Positions 1 to 12,756 of a stretch of DNA of 64,000 nt are shown piece by piece. The stretch is from Prescottella defluvii. Lineage in GTDB: Bacteria > Actinomycetota > Actinomycetes > Mycobacteriales > Mycobacteriaceae. The stretch covers positions 2,046,001 through 2,110,000 of the forward strand of contig CP121458.1 of NCBI GenBank assembly GCA_029690005.1. Reading direction: 5' to 3'. The stretch's first letter is position 1; each line of letters starts with the position of its first letter. Below the pieces are notes generated by a model. It had not been told where the DNA came from. It searched no databases and worked only from the letters and a program-made list of their open reading frames with translations. Made by a program: the position numbers and the translations under genes.

Positions 1-368
1 CACTCGCGCTCACCCACGGCCACGTCGTGGCGCTCGCCGAGCGTGACCGCGAGCGGTACGGCATCACCTACGAATCGCGAACGGTGTGCACCGAGCCCGT
101 GACCAGCGTGTGGGCCGTGGTGGAGCTGCTCGTGGCCGCGACCGCGGGTGCCGTGACGGTCGTCACCGAGCTACCGGACGGTAACGCCACCGAGGTTCTG
201 GCCGACGAATGGGTGACCCACGCCTTCATGTCGGAGGCCCGCGCGCAGGACCTCGATGCGGACGAACTCGAAGATCTCGAGGTTCTGGTGCTGACCGGCG
301 GACGACCCGCGGGAGAGCTGCCGGACATCCGTCGGGTTGTTGCCGACGCGGAGGCGTGGTCGGTGTGA
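1..368 (+). CDS. C-terminal part of a degenerate NRPS adenylation-like domain (5' end outside window)
   Basis: The frame is open from base 3 to a TGA at 366-368. It resembles the middle of an NRPS adenylation domain: an LTHGHVV stretch like the one after core motif A3, then TSVWAVVELL in the place of the usual FDxSVWE (A4), then MSEARAQDLDADELEDLEVLVLTGG-type sequence like the region before A5. The aspartate that normally contacts the amino-acid amine in A4 is replaced (PVTSVW instead of FDASVW). The protein stops before the NxYGPTE (A5) motif and lacks the C-terminal subdomain. It therefore looks like a degenerate or truncated A domain ending a larger upstream protein. An unseen frameshift could also have caused the early stop. 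About 100 bases of lower-GC spacer separate it from the next NRPS gene. Confidence 0.6.
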   Translation, partial: LALTHGHVVALAERDRERYGITYESRTVCTEPVTSVWAVVELLVAATAGAVTVVTELPDGNATEVLADEWVTHAFMSEARAQDLDADELEDLEVLVLTGGRPAGELPDIRRVVADAEAWSV

Positions 369-473
369 GGCGATAATGATGGTTTGTTTGCCCGGCGATG
401 TAGGTGTGAGGGAAAGAGTCACTGTGGTGCGTTGTGAATTGCCGACGAGTGGTACGCGAGGTGTTCAGGACGC

Positions 474-3400
474 ATGAGCGAGCGGAGTCGGGAGCTGAGC
501 GGCGCGGAGGACACGGGCAGTAGCGAGGGCAAGCGGGCGAGGCGTCCGCGGCCCGAGCGCAGGGAGCGTCCGGCTCGCCGGATCCGCTCCCGCTCGACCA
601 CATCGCCGCAACTCCTGGCGGCCGCCGTCGAACGTGACCCGGCGGCCACCGCGCTGGTGTGCGGCGACCGCACCCGCTCGTACGAGGACCTCGACGCGTG
701 GTCCTCGCGACTCGCCCGCGTCCTGATCGAACGGGGCGTCGGCCCCGGCGATCTCGTCGCCGTCGCCGTGCCCCGTTCCATCGAGTCGGTGTCGTCGGTG
801 TGGGGTGTCGCGAAGTCGGGCGCCGCGTTCGTGCCCGTCGACCCGAACTACCCGGCCGATCGCGTGGCCCACATGGTGACCGATTCCGGTGTCGTCGTGG
901 GCCTGACGACCGCCGAGGCGCGGGACTCGCTCCCGGACACCGTCGAATGGCTCGTCCTTGGCGACGATTTCGACCGACTCCTCGGCGAGCGCTCCACGGA
1001 CCCGATCACGTTCGCCGACCGCACCCGGACGCTGACGGACGCCGACCCGGCGTACGTGATCTACACCTCCGGATCGACCGGCAAGCCCAAGGGCGTCGTT
1101 GTCACGCAGGCCGGTCTGGGCGACTTCTGCGCCGAGCAGGTCCGGCGGTACCAGCTCACCCCACAGTCCCGGACGCTGCACTTCGCGTCGCCGAGCTTCG
1201 ACGCGTCCGTGCTCGAACTGCTCCTCGCGATCGGTGCCGGGTCGACGATGGTGATCGCGCCGCCCACGGTCTACGGCGGTGACGACCTCGCCGAACTCGT
1301 TGCGACGCAACGCGTCACCCACGGCTTCGTGACGCCGGCCGCGCTCGCCTCCGTCGATCCGGCGGGACTCGACACCTTCTGCGACGTCGTCGTCGGGGGC
1401 GAGGCGTGCCCGCCCGACCTCGTCACGCGCTGGGCCGCACCGGGCCGCCGCTTCTTCAACGGCTACGGGCCCACCGAAACCACGATCATGACGGCGATCT
1501 CGGATCCGCTCTCGCCCGGCGAGCCCATCACGATCGGCGGTCCCACCCAGGGCATGTCGCTGGTGGTGCTCGACGATCGCCTGCGCCCGACCCCGGTCGG
1601 CGTGGCCGGCGAACTGTACGCGTTCGGCCCGGGTGTCGCCCGCGGCTACCACGACCGGTTCGCTCTCACCGCCGAGCGATTCGTCGCATGCCCGTTCGGG
1701 GAGCCCGGACAGCGCATGTACCGCACCGGTGACGTGGTGCGGTGGAACACGAATCAGCAGATCGAGTACGTCGGACGCTCCGACTTCCAGGTCAAGATCC
1801 GAGGCTTCCGCATCGAGCTCGGCGAGATCGACACCGCGCTCGCGGCGCACGACGACGTCGACTTCGCGGCGACCGTCGCCCACGAATCAGCCATGGGGAG
1901 CAAGGTTCTCGTCGCTTATGTGCGTCCGGTCGCCGGCCGTTGCATCGACACGGCGGCGCTGACCGAGTTCGTCGGGCGCAGCCTGCCGCGGCACATGGTG
2001 CCGGCGACGATCATGGTGCTGGACGAGATCCCGCTGACACCGGTCGGCAAGCTGGACCGTCAGGCGTTGCCGGCGCCGGTGTTCGAGGCCAAGGAGTTCC
2101 GGGCGCCCACCACCGCGACGGAGGAACTCGTCGCGTCCGTGTTCGCCGACGTCCTCGACACCCCGCGAGTGGGACTGGACGACGACTTCTTCGAACTCGG
2201 CGGCAACTCGCTGATCGCGACCCAGGTCGTCTCACGCCTGTCCGCGGCCGTCGACGCACAGATCCCCGTCCGCGCGGTGTTCGAGTCGTCCACCGTCGAG
2301 GCGCTCGCCGCGCAGGTGTCCGTCGCGGCCGGCGGCGGGGCTCGAAAGCCGCTCGTCGCCGGTCCGCGACCGGAGCGGATCCCGCTGTCGCTGGCGCAGC
2401 AGCGCCTCTGGTTCCTGAACCGGTTCGATCCGGAATCGTCCGCGTACAACATCCCGCTGGTGCTGCGGCTGTCCGGCGGACTCGACGTGAATGCCCTGCG
2501 GACCGCGATTGCCGACGTCGTCGACCGACACGAAGTGCTGCGGACGATCTACCCGACAGTCGACGGCGTGTGCTTCCAACAGGTCCTCGACACCGACGTG
2601 GACCTTCCCGACCTTCGAGCCGTGCAGGTGTCCGAGGACGAGATGCCCGGCCGGATCGCCGGGTGGGTTCGCGCGCCCTTCGACGTGGCGTCGGAGGTGC
2701 CTCTGCGGGCACGCTCTGTACCGAATCCTGGAGGACCAGTACGTTCTCGCCGTCGTCGTGCACCACATTGCCGGTGACGGCTTCTCGACGGGACCGCTGG
2801 CCCGAGACGTGATGTTCGCCTACGCCGCCCGGCGAGAGGGCGCCGCGCCGACGTGGGCTCCGCTGGCGGTCCAGTACGCCGACTACGCGCTGTGGCAGCG
2901 TGAGGTGCTCGGCTCCGACGAGGACCCCGACAGCGTCCTGTCGCGTCAGATCGCTTACTGGACGGCGACACTCGACGGTCTGACCGATGTCTCGACCTCC
3001 CGCTCGACCGCCCGCGCCCCGCTGTGGCGTCCGGTCGCGGCGCGACCTGCTCACTGCGTCTCGACGCCGACGTGCATGCAGGCGTGGAGGAGCTCGCGCG
3101 TTCCTCCGGGGCGACGCCGTTCATGGTCGTGCATGCCGCGCTGGCGGTGCTGATGTCGCGGTTCACCGGCGCCCGTGACATCGCGATCGGAACTCCGGTG
3201 GCGGGCCGCGGCGAGGCCGCACTCGACGACCTGATCGGCATGTTCGTCGGTACCCTCGTTCTGCGCTCGGCAGTCGACGACGATGTCACCTTCGCGGATT
3301 TCCTCCGTGCGGTGCGGACCGTGGATCTCGCTGCGTTCGAACATGCGGACCTGCCGTTCGAGCGGCTCGTGGAGGCGGTGGATCCGGTTCGCTCGCAGGC

Positions 3401-6400
3401 ATATTCGCCGCTCTTCCAGGTGAGTCTGGCCTTCCAGAATCTTGGTCGGACAGGGTTCTCCCTCGACGGGCTGACCATCGAGGGGGTCGACGTTTCCCTC
3501 GTCGGCACCCAGTTCGATCTCGACTTCGTGTGTGTCGACCACCACGATCCCGACGGTGGGGCCGCCGGGATCGACGTCCATCTGACGTATGCGACCGACC
3601 TCTTCGATGCGTCGACCGCCGCCAGGCTGCTCGATGCCCTGGTGCGGCTCGTCGCGGATGCGGTTGCGCGGCCGGACGCGGTGCTCGGCGGGCTCGAGCT
3701 CGACGATCCGCGGGAGCGTCGAGCGCTCACCGCCGTGTCGACTACCACCGTGCACGACGTCGAGCCCGCGACTCTGGTGGACCTGCTGGACGCGCAGGTT
3801 GCTGCGCGCCCGGACATCATGGCGGTGTCGTTCGAGGGACATTCGCTCACCTACGGCGAGTTCGATGCGCGCGTCAATCGCCTGGCGCGCTTCCTGATCG
3901 AGCAGGGCGTCGGGGCCGAGAGCCTCGTCGGACTCGCACTCGAACGGTCCTTCGAGATGCTGCGTGGGGATGTACGCGATCGTCAAGGCGGGCGGTGCGT
4001 ATGTGCCGATCGACCCGGAACACCCGTCCGATCGCATTGCCTACGTCCTGGATTCCGCTGCACCGCAGCTGATTCTGACAACCGGTGCGCACGCTGCCGT
4101 GCTGCCCGACGACGTTCGGTGCATCGACCTGGACGGCCTGGTGCTCGACGGTTACGACGATGCCCCGGTGGTCGACGCGGACCGACTGCGCCCGCTGCGC
4201 ACCGAGAACACCGCATACGTCATCTACACCTCGGGTTCGACGGGCCGGCCCAAGGGCGTGTCCGTCAGCCATGCCGCGATCGTCAACCAGCTGCGCTGGC
4301 TGGCCGACGAATACCGCGTGACGTCCGACGACCGGATCATGCAGCGTGCGCCGTTCACGTTCGACGTGTCGGTGTGGGAGTGCTTCCTGCCGCTCGCAGT
4401 CGGTGCGCACCTTGTGATCACCCGGCCCGGGGGCACCGCGAACTCGACTACCTCGCGTCCGTCATGCGCGAATACCGCATCAGCGTGGCCGAATTCGTGC
4501 CCTCCGTGCTGGCAGCGTTCTTGGCCCAGGGGGAGGGGGACGCGCTGTCGACGCTGCGGCACCTGTTCGCCGGTGGCGAGGAGCTGACCGCCGACCTCGC
4601 CGAGGAGGTCCGTGCCCACTGCGTGGGTGCGCTGCACAACACCTACGGGCCCACCGAGGCGGCGATCACCACTACGTTCCACGAGCTCTCGGGTCCGGTG
4701 GGCGCGAGCGTGCCGATCGGGCGCCCGGTGTGGAACACGCAGGCGTACGTTCTCGATTCACGGCTTCGATCGGTGCCGGTGGGTGTCGCCGGGGAGCTGT
4801 ATCTGGCCGGTGACCAGTTGGCGCGCGGCTACCACCGGCGGGCCGACCTGACGTCCGATCGCTTCGTCGCGAACCCGTTCGACACCGGGCGGCGCATGTA
4901 CCGCACCGGCGACTTAGTTCGTTGGAACAACGACGGTGACCTGGTCTATCTGGGCCGCACCGATTTCCAGGTCAAGATCCGGGGTCTGCGCATCGAGCTC
5001 GGCGAGATCGAATCCGTGCTGCTGTCGCAGTCGGGCGTCGGGCAGGCCGCCGTGGTGGCCACCGACGACCGTCTCGTCGGGTACGTGGTCGCGGACCCCG
5101 CCGCCGGTCGACTCGACGCCGCTGAGCTACGCAGTGCGACAGCGCAATCGTTGCCGTCGTACATGGTCCCAGCCGTCGTGGTCGTACTCGACGAGTTCCC
5201 GCTCAGCTCTGCGGGCAAACTGGACCGGAAGGCGCTTCCGGCGCCGGTGTTCGAGTCGAAGACGTTCCGCGAGCCTTCCACCCCGGCCGAGCGTGCCGTT
5301 GCCGAGGTGTTCGCAGACGTGCTCGGTCTCGACGCCGTGGGCCTCGACGACGACTTCTTCGATCTCGGCGGCAACTCGCTCGTCGCGACGCAGGTCGTCT
5401 CCCGACTTGGGCCGCTGTCGATGCGCGGGTCCCGGTACGCGTCATCTTCGAGGCCTCGACGGTCGAGGAGTTGGCGCAACGTCTGCCGGCGTTGTCCGTG
5501 ACCGGCGGGCGACGAGTGCCGCTCGCGCCGCAGACTCGCCCGGACCGGATTCCGCTCTCGCTTGCGCAACAGCGGATGTGGTTCCTGAGCCGCCTCGACC
5601 CCGACTCGGCGGTCAACAACGTGCCGATCGTGATCCGGCTGTCGGGCGCACTCGACGTCGACGCCTTCCGTGCCGCGATGATCGACGTAGTCGAACGGCA
5701 CGAGTCGCTACGCACCCGCTATCCCGAGGTCGACGGTGTCGGATACCAGACGATTCTGCCCGCGGAGGACGCGGTGGAACTGCGCGTCGAGCGCGTGGCC
5801 GCCTCGGCTCTGACCGACCGCCTCGCCGAACTGCTCGCCACCGGCTTCGACGTCACCACGGCAGTGCCGGTCCGCGCGTCTCTGCTGCAACTGTCGGACA
5901 CCGAGTACGTGCTGGTGCTCGTGGTGCACCACATTGCGGCGGACGGCTTCTCGATGGGTCCGCTGACGCGGGACATCATGACCGCGTATCTGGCGCGGTC
6001 GTCGGGATCCGCGCCGGCGTGGGCGCCGCTGCCGCTGCAGTACGCCGACTACGCGCTGTGGCAGCGCGACGTTCTCGGCTCGGAGGACGATCCCGAGTCG
6101 CTGATCTCGCGGCAGATCGGCTACTGGCGCGATACGCTCGCCGGGCTGCCCGACCAGCTCGATCTGCCATCGGATCGGCCGAGGCCCGCGGTGGCGTCGA
6201 ATCGTGGTGGCCAGCACGACTTCTCGATCGACGCGGACCTCGCCTCTGCGATCGACAGCCTTGCGCGTTCCCACGGGGCGACGCCCTTCATGGTCGTCCA
6301 CGCCGCGCTGGCGGTGCTGCTCGCGCGACTGAGTGGCACCACCGACATCGCCGTCGGCACGGCGGTCGCGGGTCGCGGTGAGTCGGCACTCGACGATCTG

Positions 6401-9400
6401 GTCGGCATGTTCGTCAACACGCTGGTGTTGCGCACCGAGGTAGACGGCGGGCAGTCCTTCGAGGCGTTGCTCGCGCGGGTTCGTACGTCGGATCTTGCCG
6501 CGTTCGAGCACGCGGACGTGCCGTTCGAGCGACTGGTCGAGGTCCTCGACCCGGAGCGTTCACAGGCCCGGCACCCGCTGTTCCAAGTGGCGCTGTCCTT
6601 CCAGGGCGTCGATCAGTCGTCGCTCGAGTTGCCGGGTCTGGTCGTCTCCGGTGTGGACTTCGACATCGCGACAGCCAAGTTCGACCTGCAGGTAACGGTC
6701 ACCGACACGGCCGGATCGGACTCGCGCCGCGGTGGCATGACGGTGACCCTGGCCTACGCGACGGACCTGTTCGACGAGTCGACGATGCGGCGCTTCGGTG
6801 AGCGGTTCGTGCGTGTCCTGGAATCGGTGGCCGCGGACGCCTCGCTGCCCACGGGTGACATCGTGCTGCTCGACGACGCCGAGACCGCTCGGCTGACCGC
6901 AGTCGCCGGCGGCGATGTGCGCAGCGTGCAGACGCTCGCGGAGATCCTCACCCGTGGCCGGGCATCGGACCCGTCGGCGCCTGCAGTCACCTGCGCCGGC
7001 ACGACGCTGACCTACCGGGAACTCGACGAGCGGTCGAGCGCGCTGGCGCGTGAGCTGATCAGTCGAGGCGTGGGGCCGGAAAGTATTGTCGCGCTGTCGT
7101 TCCCGCGCTCGTGGGAGATGGTGTTGTGCGTGTGGGCGGTGGCGAAGGCCGGTGCCGCGTTCGTACCCGTCGATCCGACCTACCCGGAGGATCGCATCGA
7201 GCACATGGTGACCGATTCCGCTGCGGTGCTGGGCATCGCGGCGCCGGACGCGATCCCCGGGCTGCCCACCGTGGTGTCGTGGTGGGACGTCGCCGCCCTC
7301 GAAGCAGCGGCGGCACAGGCATCGCGTTCGGTCGCGCCGGTCGGTGACGGCGACCGCACCAGCCCACTGCACGTCGACCACGCGGCCTACGTGATCTACA
7401 CGTCGGGTTCGACCGGGCGCCCAAGGGCGTCACCGTCACACATCGGGGTCTGTCGGGTCTGCTCGATCAGTCGGTCGACCTCTATTCGGTGACCGCGGCG
7501 GACCGCGTGCTGCATGTGTGCTCGCCGAGTTTCGACCCTTCGGTGTTCGAATGGATGCTCGCGGCCTCGGTCGGAGCCGAACTCGTCGTCGTCCCGCCGT
7601 CGATTCTCGGTGGCGCGGAATTGCACTCGCTGCTCGCCGAGTCACGGGTGACGGTTGCGATCATCACCCCGGCCGTTCTCGGCTCGCTGGATTCGGAAGG
7701 TCTCGACGACCTACGGCTCGTGTCGGTCGGTGGCGACGCGTCCACGTCCGAGCTGGTCGGACGGTGGGCCCCGGAGCGTCAGTTCTTCAACGCGTACGGA
7801 CCGACCGAGACCACGATCATCTCGACTCGCTGTGAACTGTTCGCCGGCGAGCCGATCACGATCGGTGGACCCACCCCGGGCGTCGGTGCGCTGATCCTCG
7901 ACACCCGACTGCGGCCCGTCCCGGTCGGCGTCACAGGTGAGCTCTATCTGTCGGGCGACGCGCTCGCCCGGGCTACCGCGGTCGCCCCGCCCTGACCGCG
8001 GATCGCTTCGTCGCCAATCCGTTCGGCGGTGCCGGCGAGCGGATGTACCGCACCGGCGACGTCGTCCGGTGGACCGCGTCGGCGAGCGAAGCGACGGGGA
8101 TGTCACCGATCTGTCGATCGAATACGTGGGTCGTTCGGACTTCCAGGTCAAGGTACGCGGCTTCCGGATCGAGCTCGGCGAGATCGACGCGGCACTGACC
8201 TCCCATCCGGGCGTCTCGTTCGCCGCCACCGTGGGCCATCCGATGCCGTCGGGGCAGACCGCGCTCGTCGCGTATGTCCTCGCCCAGGCCGGTGTGGACG
8301 CCGCGGCGATCACGGCGCACGTCGCGTCGCAGTTGCCCTCGTACATGGTGCCCGCGTCCGTAGTGGTGCTGGACGAGGTCCCGCTGACGGCCGTCGGCAA
8401 ACTGGACCGCGCCGCGCTGCCCGAGCCCATCTTCGAGACCAAGGAGTTCCGCGCGCCGTCGACGCCGACCGAAGAGATCGTCGCGTCGGTGTTCGCGGAC
8501 GTCCTCGGCCTCGAGCGGGTGGGACTCGACGACGACTTCTTCGATCTCGGTGGCAACTCGCTGATCGCGACGCAGGTCGTCGCGAGGTTGGGGGCGGCCT
8601 TCGATACGCGGGTGCCGGTCCGGGAGTTGTTCGACGCATCCGAGGTCCGGGCACTCGCGGTGCGGGTCGAGGCGCTCGCGGGGGTCGGACACGTCGCCCT
8701 CGTCGCCGCTGAACGGCCGGAACGGATTCCGTTGTCGCTGGCGCAGCAGCGGATGTGGTTCCTCAATCGCCTCGAGCCTGACTCCGCGGTGAACAACATC
8801 CCGGTCGCGGTTCGGCTGTCCGGCGACCTGGACGTGGCCGCACTGCGGGCCGCCGTGCTCGACCTGATCGCGCGGCACGAATCGCTGCGCACCGTCTACC
8901 CCGATGTGTCCGGCGTCGGGCAGCAGGTGATCCTGCCGGTCGGTGAGGCCCTGCCCGGCGTCGACCTTCGAGCCGGTCGCCGTCCGCGCCGATGACGTCG
9001 CCGCACGTGTCGTGGGCGTCGCGACGAGCCGGTTCGACGTCTCGGACGAGGTGCCGTTGAGGGTGCGCCTGTTCGCGGTGTCGCCGACCGAGCACGTCCT
9101 CGCGCTGTCCGTTCACCACATCGCCGCCGATGGTGTGTCGATGGGCCCGCTGGTCCGCGATGTCATCACCGCGTACACGGCCCGCGCCGCGGGGGCTTCG
9201 CCGCAGTGGGCGCCGCTGCCCGTCCAGTACGCGGACTACGCGCTGTGGCAGCGCCGAGTCCTGGGTGCCGAGACCGATCCGCAGTCGCTGCTCTCCCGCC
9301 AGATCGCCTTCTGGCAGGAGCGACTGGCCGGAATCCCGGACCAGCTCGACCTGCCCACGGACCATCCGCGACCGGCGCACCAGTCGTACGCGGGCGCGAC

Positions 9401-12400
9401 GATCGGTGCCGAGGTGGACGCGGCGACGCACCGGGCGCTGGTCGAACTCGGCCGGGTCCAGGGCGCGAGCCCGTTCATGGTCATGCACGCGGCACTCGCG
9501 GTCCTGCTGGCCCGACTGTCCCGGTCCGACGACATCGTCGTCGGCACGCCCATCGCGGGCCGCGGCGATGCCGCACTCGACGACCTGGTCGGCATGTTCG
9601 TGAACACGCTCGCCCTGCGGGCGCAGATCGATCCGACCGAGCCCTTCGCCGACCTGCTCGCCCGGGTACGTGCGGCCGACCTCGACGCCTTCGCCAACGA
9701 CGATGTGCCGTTCGAGCGTCTGGTGGAGGTCCTCAACCCGGTGCGCTCGACGTCACGGCACCCGCTCTTCCAGGTCGGGTTCTCCTTCCAGAACATGCGG
9801 GTCGATGCGCTCGCCCTTCCCGGACTCGAGGTCGCGCCGCTCGACATCGACCTCGACCTCGCGAAGTTCGACCTGCACGCGACGATCGTCGACAACACGG
9901 ACGACGAGGGGAACCCGGCCGAGTTCGCGGTCAACTTCACGTACGCGACCGATCTCTTCACCGAGGAGACCGTGCGGCGGATCGCGCAGATGTACGTGCG
10001 GATCCTGCGCGCCGTGGTCGCCGACCCGTCCACACCCGTCGGCGACCTCGACATGATCGATCCGGTCGAACGCGATCGCGCACTGACCGAGTGGAACGCG
10101 ACGGACCACCCGCTCGACGTGGGCGCGACGCTCGTCGATCTGTTCGACGCGAGTGTCGCAGCGGCACCACACGCGCCCGCGCTGGTGGCCGAGACCGAGC
10201 GCCTGACCTACGTCGAGTTCGACACCCGGGTCAATCGCCTCGCACGCCGCCTGATCGCGATGGGCGTCGGACCCGAGACCCGGGTCGCGCTCGCGATGCG
10301 CCGGTCCGTCGAGTTGCTCGTCGGGATGTACGCCGTCGCGAAGGCCGGCGGCGCCTACGTGCCGATCGACCCGGATCATCCCGCCGACCGCACCGGGTAC
10401 ATCCTCGAGACCGTGCAGCCGGTCTGCGTATTGACCACGGCACGAGACGGTTTCGCGACCGACGAGCGCACGCCGGTGCTGCACGTCGAAACCTTCGACG
10501 GCAGCCGGTTCGCGGACGGGCCAATCGCGGACCACGAACGCACCGCGCCGCTGCGAGCCGCCAACACCGCGTACGTGATTTTTACGTCGGGTTCGACGGG
10601 GCGCCCGAAGGGCGTCGCCGTCAGCCACTCGGCCGTCGTCAACCAGCTCGAATGGAAGCGGGCCGAGTACGGCCTGGACGCGTCCGACGCGGCCCTCCTC
10701 AAGACCGCGGCGACGTTCGACCTGTCGGTGTGGGAGTTCTGGTCCGCGCTGACGTCGGGCGGACGACTCGTCGTCGCGACCGCGGACGGGCACCGCGACC
10801 CCGGCTACCTCAACGCGCTGATGCGTCGCGAGCAGGTGACGACCCTGCACGTGGTGCCGTCGATGCTGCAGGCGCTGCTGGTCGAGTCGGGGGACCGGCT
10901 GCCCGAGTCGCTGCGCCGGGTCCTGGCGATCGGCGAGGTCCTGCCGGCCGACACGGCCGCGCGGTTCGCCGCCGCCGGCACCGCCGAACTGGTCAACCTC
11001 TACGGCCCGACCGAGGCCGCGGTCTCCGTGACCGCACAGCGCGTCGACGGGACCGACACCGCGGCGGTACCCATCGGCGGCCCCGAGTGGAACACCCGCC
11101 TGCTCGTGCTCGACGACCGGCTGCGTCCCGTGCCCGTCGGCGTACCCGGTGAGCTGTACCTCGCCGGCGCTCAGCTGGCCCGCGGATACCACGGTCGCGC
11201 GGCACTCACCGCGGACCGCTTCGTCGCGGACCCGTACGGGCCCGCCGGTACCCGGATGTACCGCACCGGTGACGTCGTCTCCTGGCGAGTCGACGGCACC
11301 CTCGACTACGTGGGGCGCGCCGACTTCCAGGTGAAGCTGCGTGGCTTCCGGATCGAGCTCGGCGAGATCGAGACCGCCCTGCGGTCCCGCACCGACCTCG
11401 CCGAGGCGGCCGTCACCGTGCGGAGCGACGACCGGTCCGGCGACCGGCTGGTGGCGTACGTCGTGTCGGCCGATGCGGAGCCCCTCGACACCGCCGCACT
11501 CGCAGCAGACCTCGCGGCGAGCCTCCCGTCGTACATGGTGCCGTCGGTGTTCGTCGAACTCGACACCCTGCCGCTGAACGTCAACGGCAAGATCGACCGC
11601 AAGGCGCTGCCGGCGCCGGCGGTCGAGCCGCGGCAGTTCCGTGCCCCCGTCACGCCCTACGAGATCGCGGTGGCCAGCGCCTTCGCGGACGCGCTCGGCG
11701 TCGACAAGGTGGGGCTGGACGACGACTTCTTCGAACTCGGCGGCAATTCGCTCGTCGCGGTGACCGTCGTGTCCGCGCTGCGCGACGCCCTCGGCGTCCC
11801 GGTGCCGCTGCAGTGGATGTTCGTCGATCCCTCGGTCGCGAGCATTGCGGCGCGGATCGAATCCGGTGCACACGCCGGCGCGGGGAGAGCGACTCCTCCG
11901 GTCTCGGCGTGGTGCTGCCGGTGCGGACCGCCGGAACCTCGGAGCCGCTGTTCTGCATTCACCCGGTCACCGGGCTGTCGTGGGGCTTCGCCGGACTCGC
12001 CGGGCACGTGAGCGACGACCGTCCGATCTACGGCATCCAGTCGCCCGCGCTGTCCGAAGACATCGAGCTGCCCGCCTCGATCGAGGACTGGGCCGCACTG
12101 TACGTCGAGCGGATCCGGCGGATTCAGCCGAGCGGCCCGTACCACCTCGTCGGCTGGTCCTGGGCGGATCGATCGCCCACGCGATGGCGGTCCAGTTGCG
12201 CGGCATGGGCGAGGCGGTGCGGACGTTGGCCATGCTCGACAGTCATGTGCTCGACCGGGAGACGGACGTCGTCGAGCACGACGACCCGTCGCTCGCCGAC
12301 CTCCTCGGCGAGTTCGCGGTAGAACTCGCCGGCGGCGACGTCGCCCTTCGAGAGCTGGATCCGGAGCGCGTCGAGACCCTCCTGCGAAGGCTGCCGGCAC

Positions 12401-12672
12401 CGTTCGACAGGATCGCCGGGCGGTGGGAGCGCGTTGTCGAGGGCATCTCGCACTCGTTCGCGCTGCTCGACAGCTACCAGCCGGGCGACTTCGACGGAGA
12501 CCTGCTCTACTTCCGAGCGAGCACGGGCGAGATCGACGGCGTGGACGGCTGGCGCGAGGCCGTCCGTGGATCGATCGACGTGGTTCCGGTCGCTGCCGGA
12601 CATTGGCAGATGACCTCGCCGGAAGCACTTGCGGTGATCGGACCCGAACTCGATCGCCACCTGCGCCGCTGA
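474..12672 (+). CDS. Four-module NRPS (A-T-C-A-T-C-A-T-C-A-T-TE), frameshifted in this sequence
   Basis: One giant synthetase, about 4,060 residues, that should assemble a tetrapeptide. ATG 474 follows a short purine-rich site (CAGGA). Four adenylation domains carry YTSGSTG(K/R)PKG near 1060, 4224, 7398 and 10578. Four carrier domains carry DDDFF(E/D)LGGNSL near 2190, 5360, 8545 and 11735. Three condensation domains carry HHIA(G/A)DG near 2762, 5927 and 9117. A C-terminal thioesterase has GWSWGGS near 12150 and a late histidine (AGHW). There is no starter C domain and no epimerase, methyltransferase or MbtH gene in view. Ten-residue pocket codes read by hand are about DALFVGGIMK, DVWEFGTITK, DPFISGAIIK and DLWHLILVSK; the last loosely resembles serine pockets. 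I do not assign a product. Eleven single-base indels break the frame (near 2707, 2992, 3963, 4433, 5410, 7421, 7970, 8071, 8966, 11885 and 12162), but the flanking domain sequence is continuous, so I treat it as one gene. Confidence 0.9.
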
Positions 12673-12688
12673 GCGTAGAGCTGAACTG

Positions 12689-12731
12689 ACACCGTGGCCG
12701 GTCCTCTCGGAAGAGGGACCGGCCACGGTGT
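12689..12731. terminator. Hairpin between convergent NRPS and lipase genes
   Basis: Perfect 16-base inverted repeat, ACACCGTGGCCGGTCC (12689-12704) and its complement (12716-12731), with an 11-base loop, followed by TTTC. It lies 16 bases after the NRPS stop and 25 bases beyond the lipase stop on the other strand, so it can serve as a two-way terminator. Confidence 0.8.
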
Positions 12732-12756
12732 TTCAGTGCTCGGTTTCAGTACTCGA

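Noticed and set aside
465..1883. Long minus-strand open frame opposite the NRPS; similar ones at 9753-11873, 29790-31382, 50619-52628 and 56902-59235.
   Set aside because: These are shadows of high-GC coding sequence. Their proteins are rich in Arg, Gly and His with no recognisable domain, and the opposite strand encodes clear proteins.
474..12672. Several separate NRPS genes or pseudogene fragments.
   Set aside because: Domain sequence continues without loss across each frame change, and the same kind of lesion occurs in essential genes, so one intact gene is the simpler reading.
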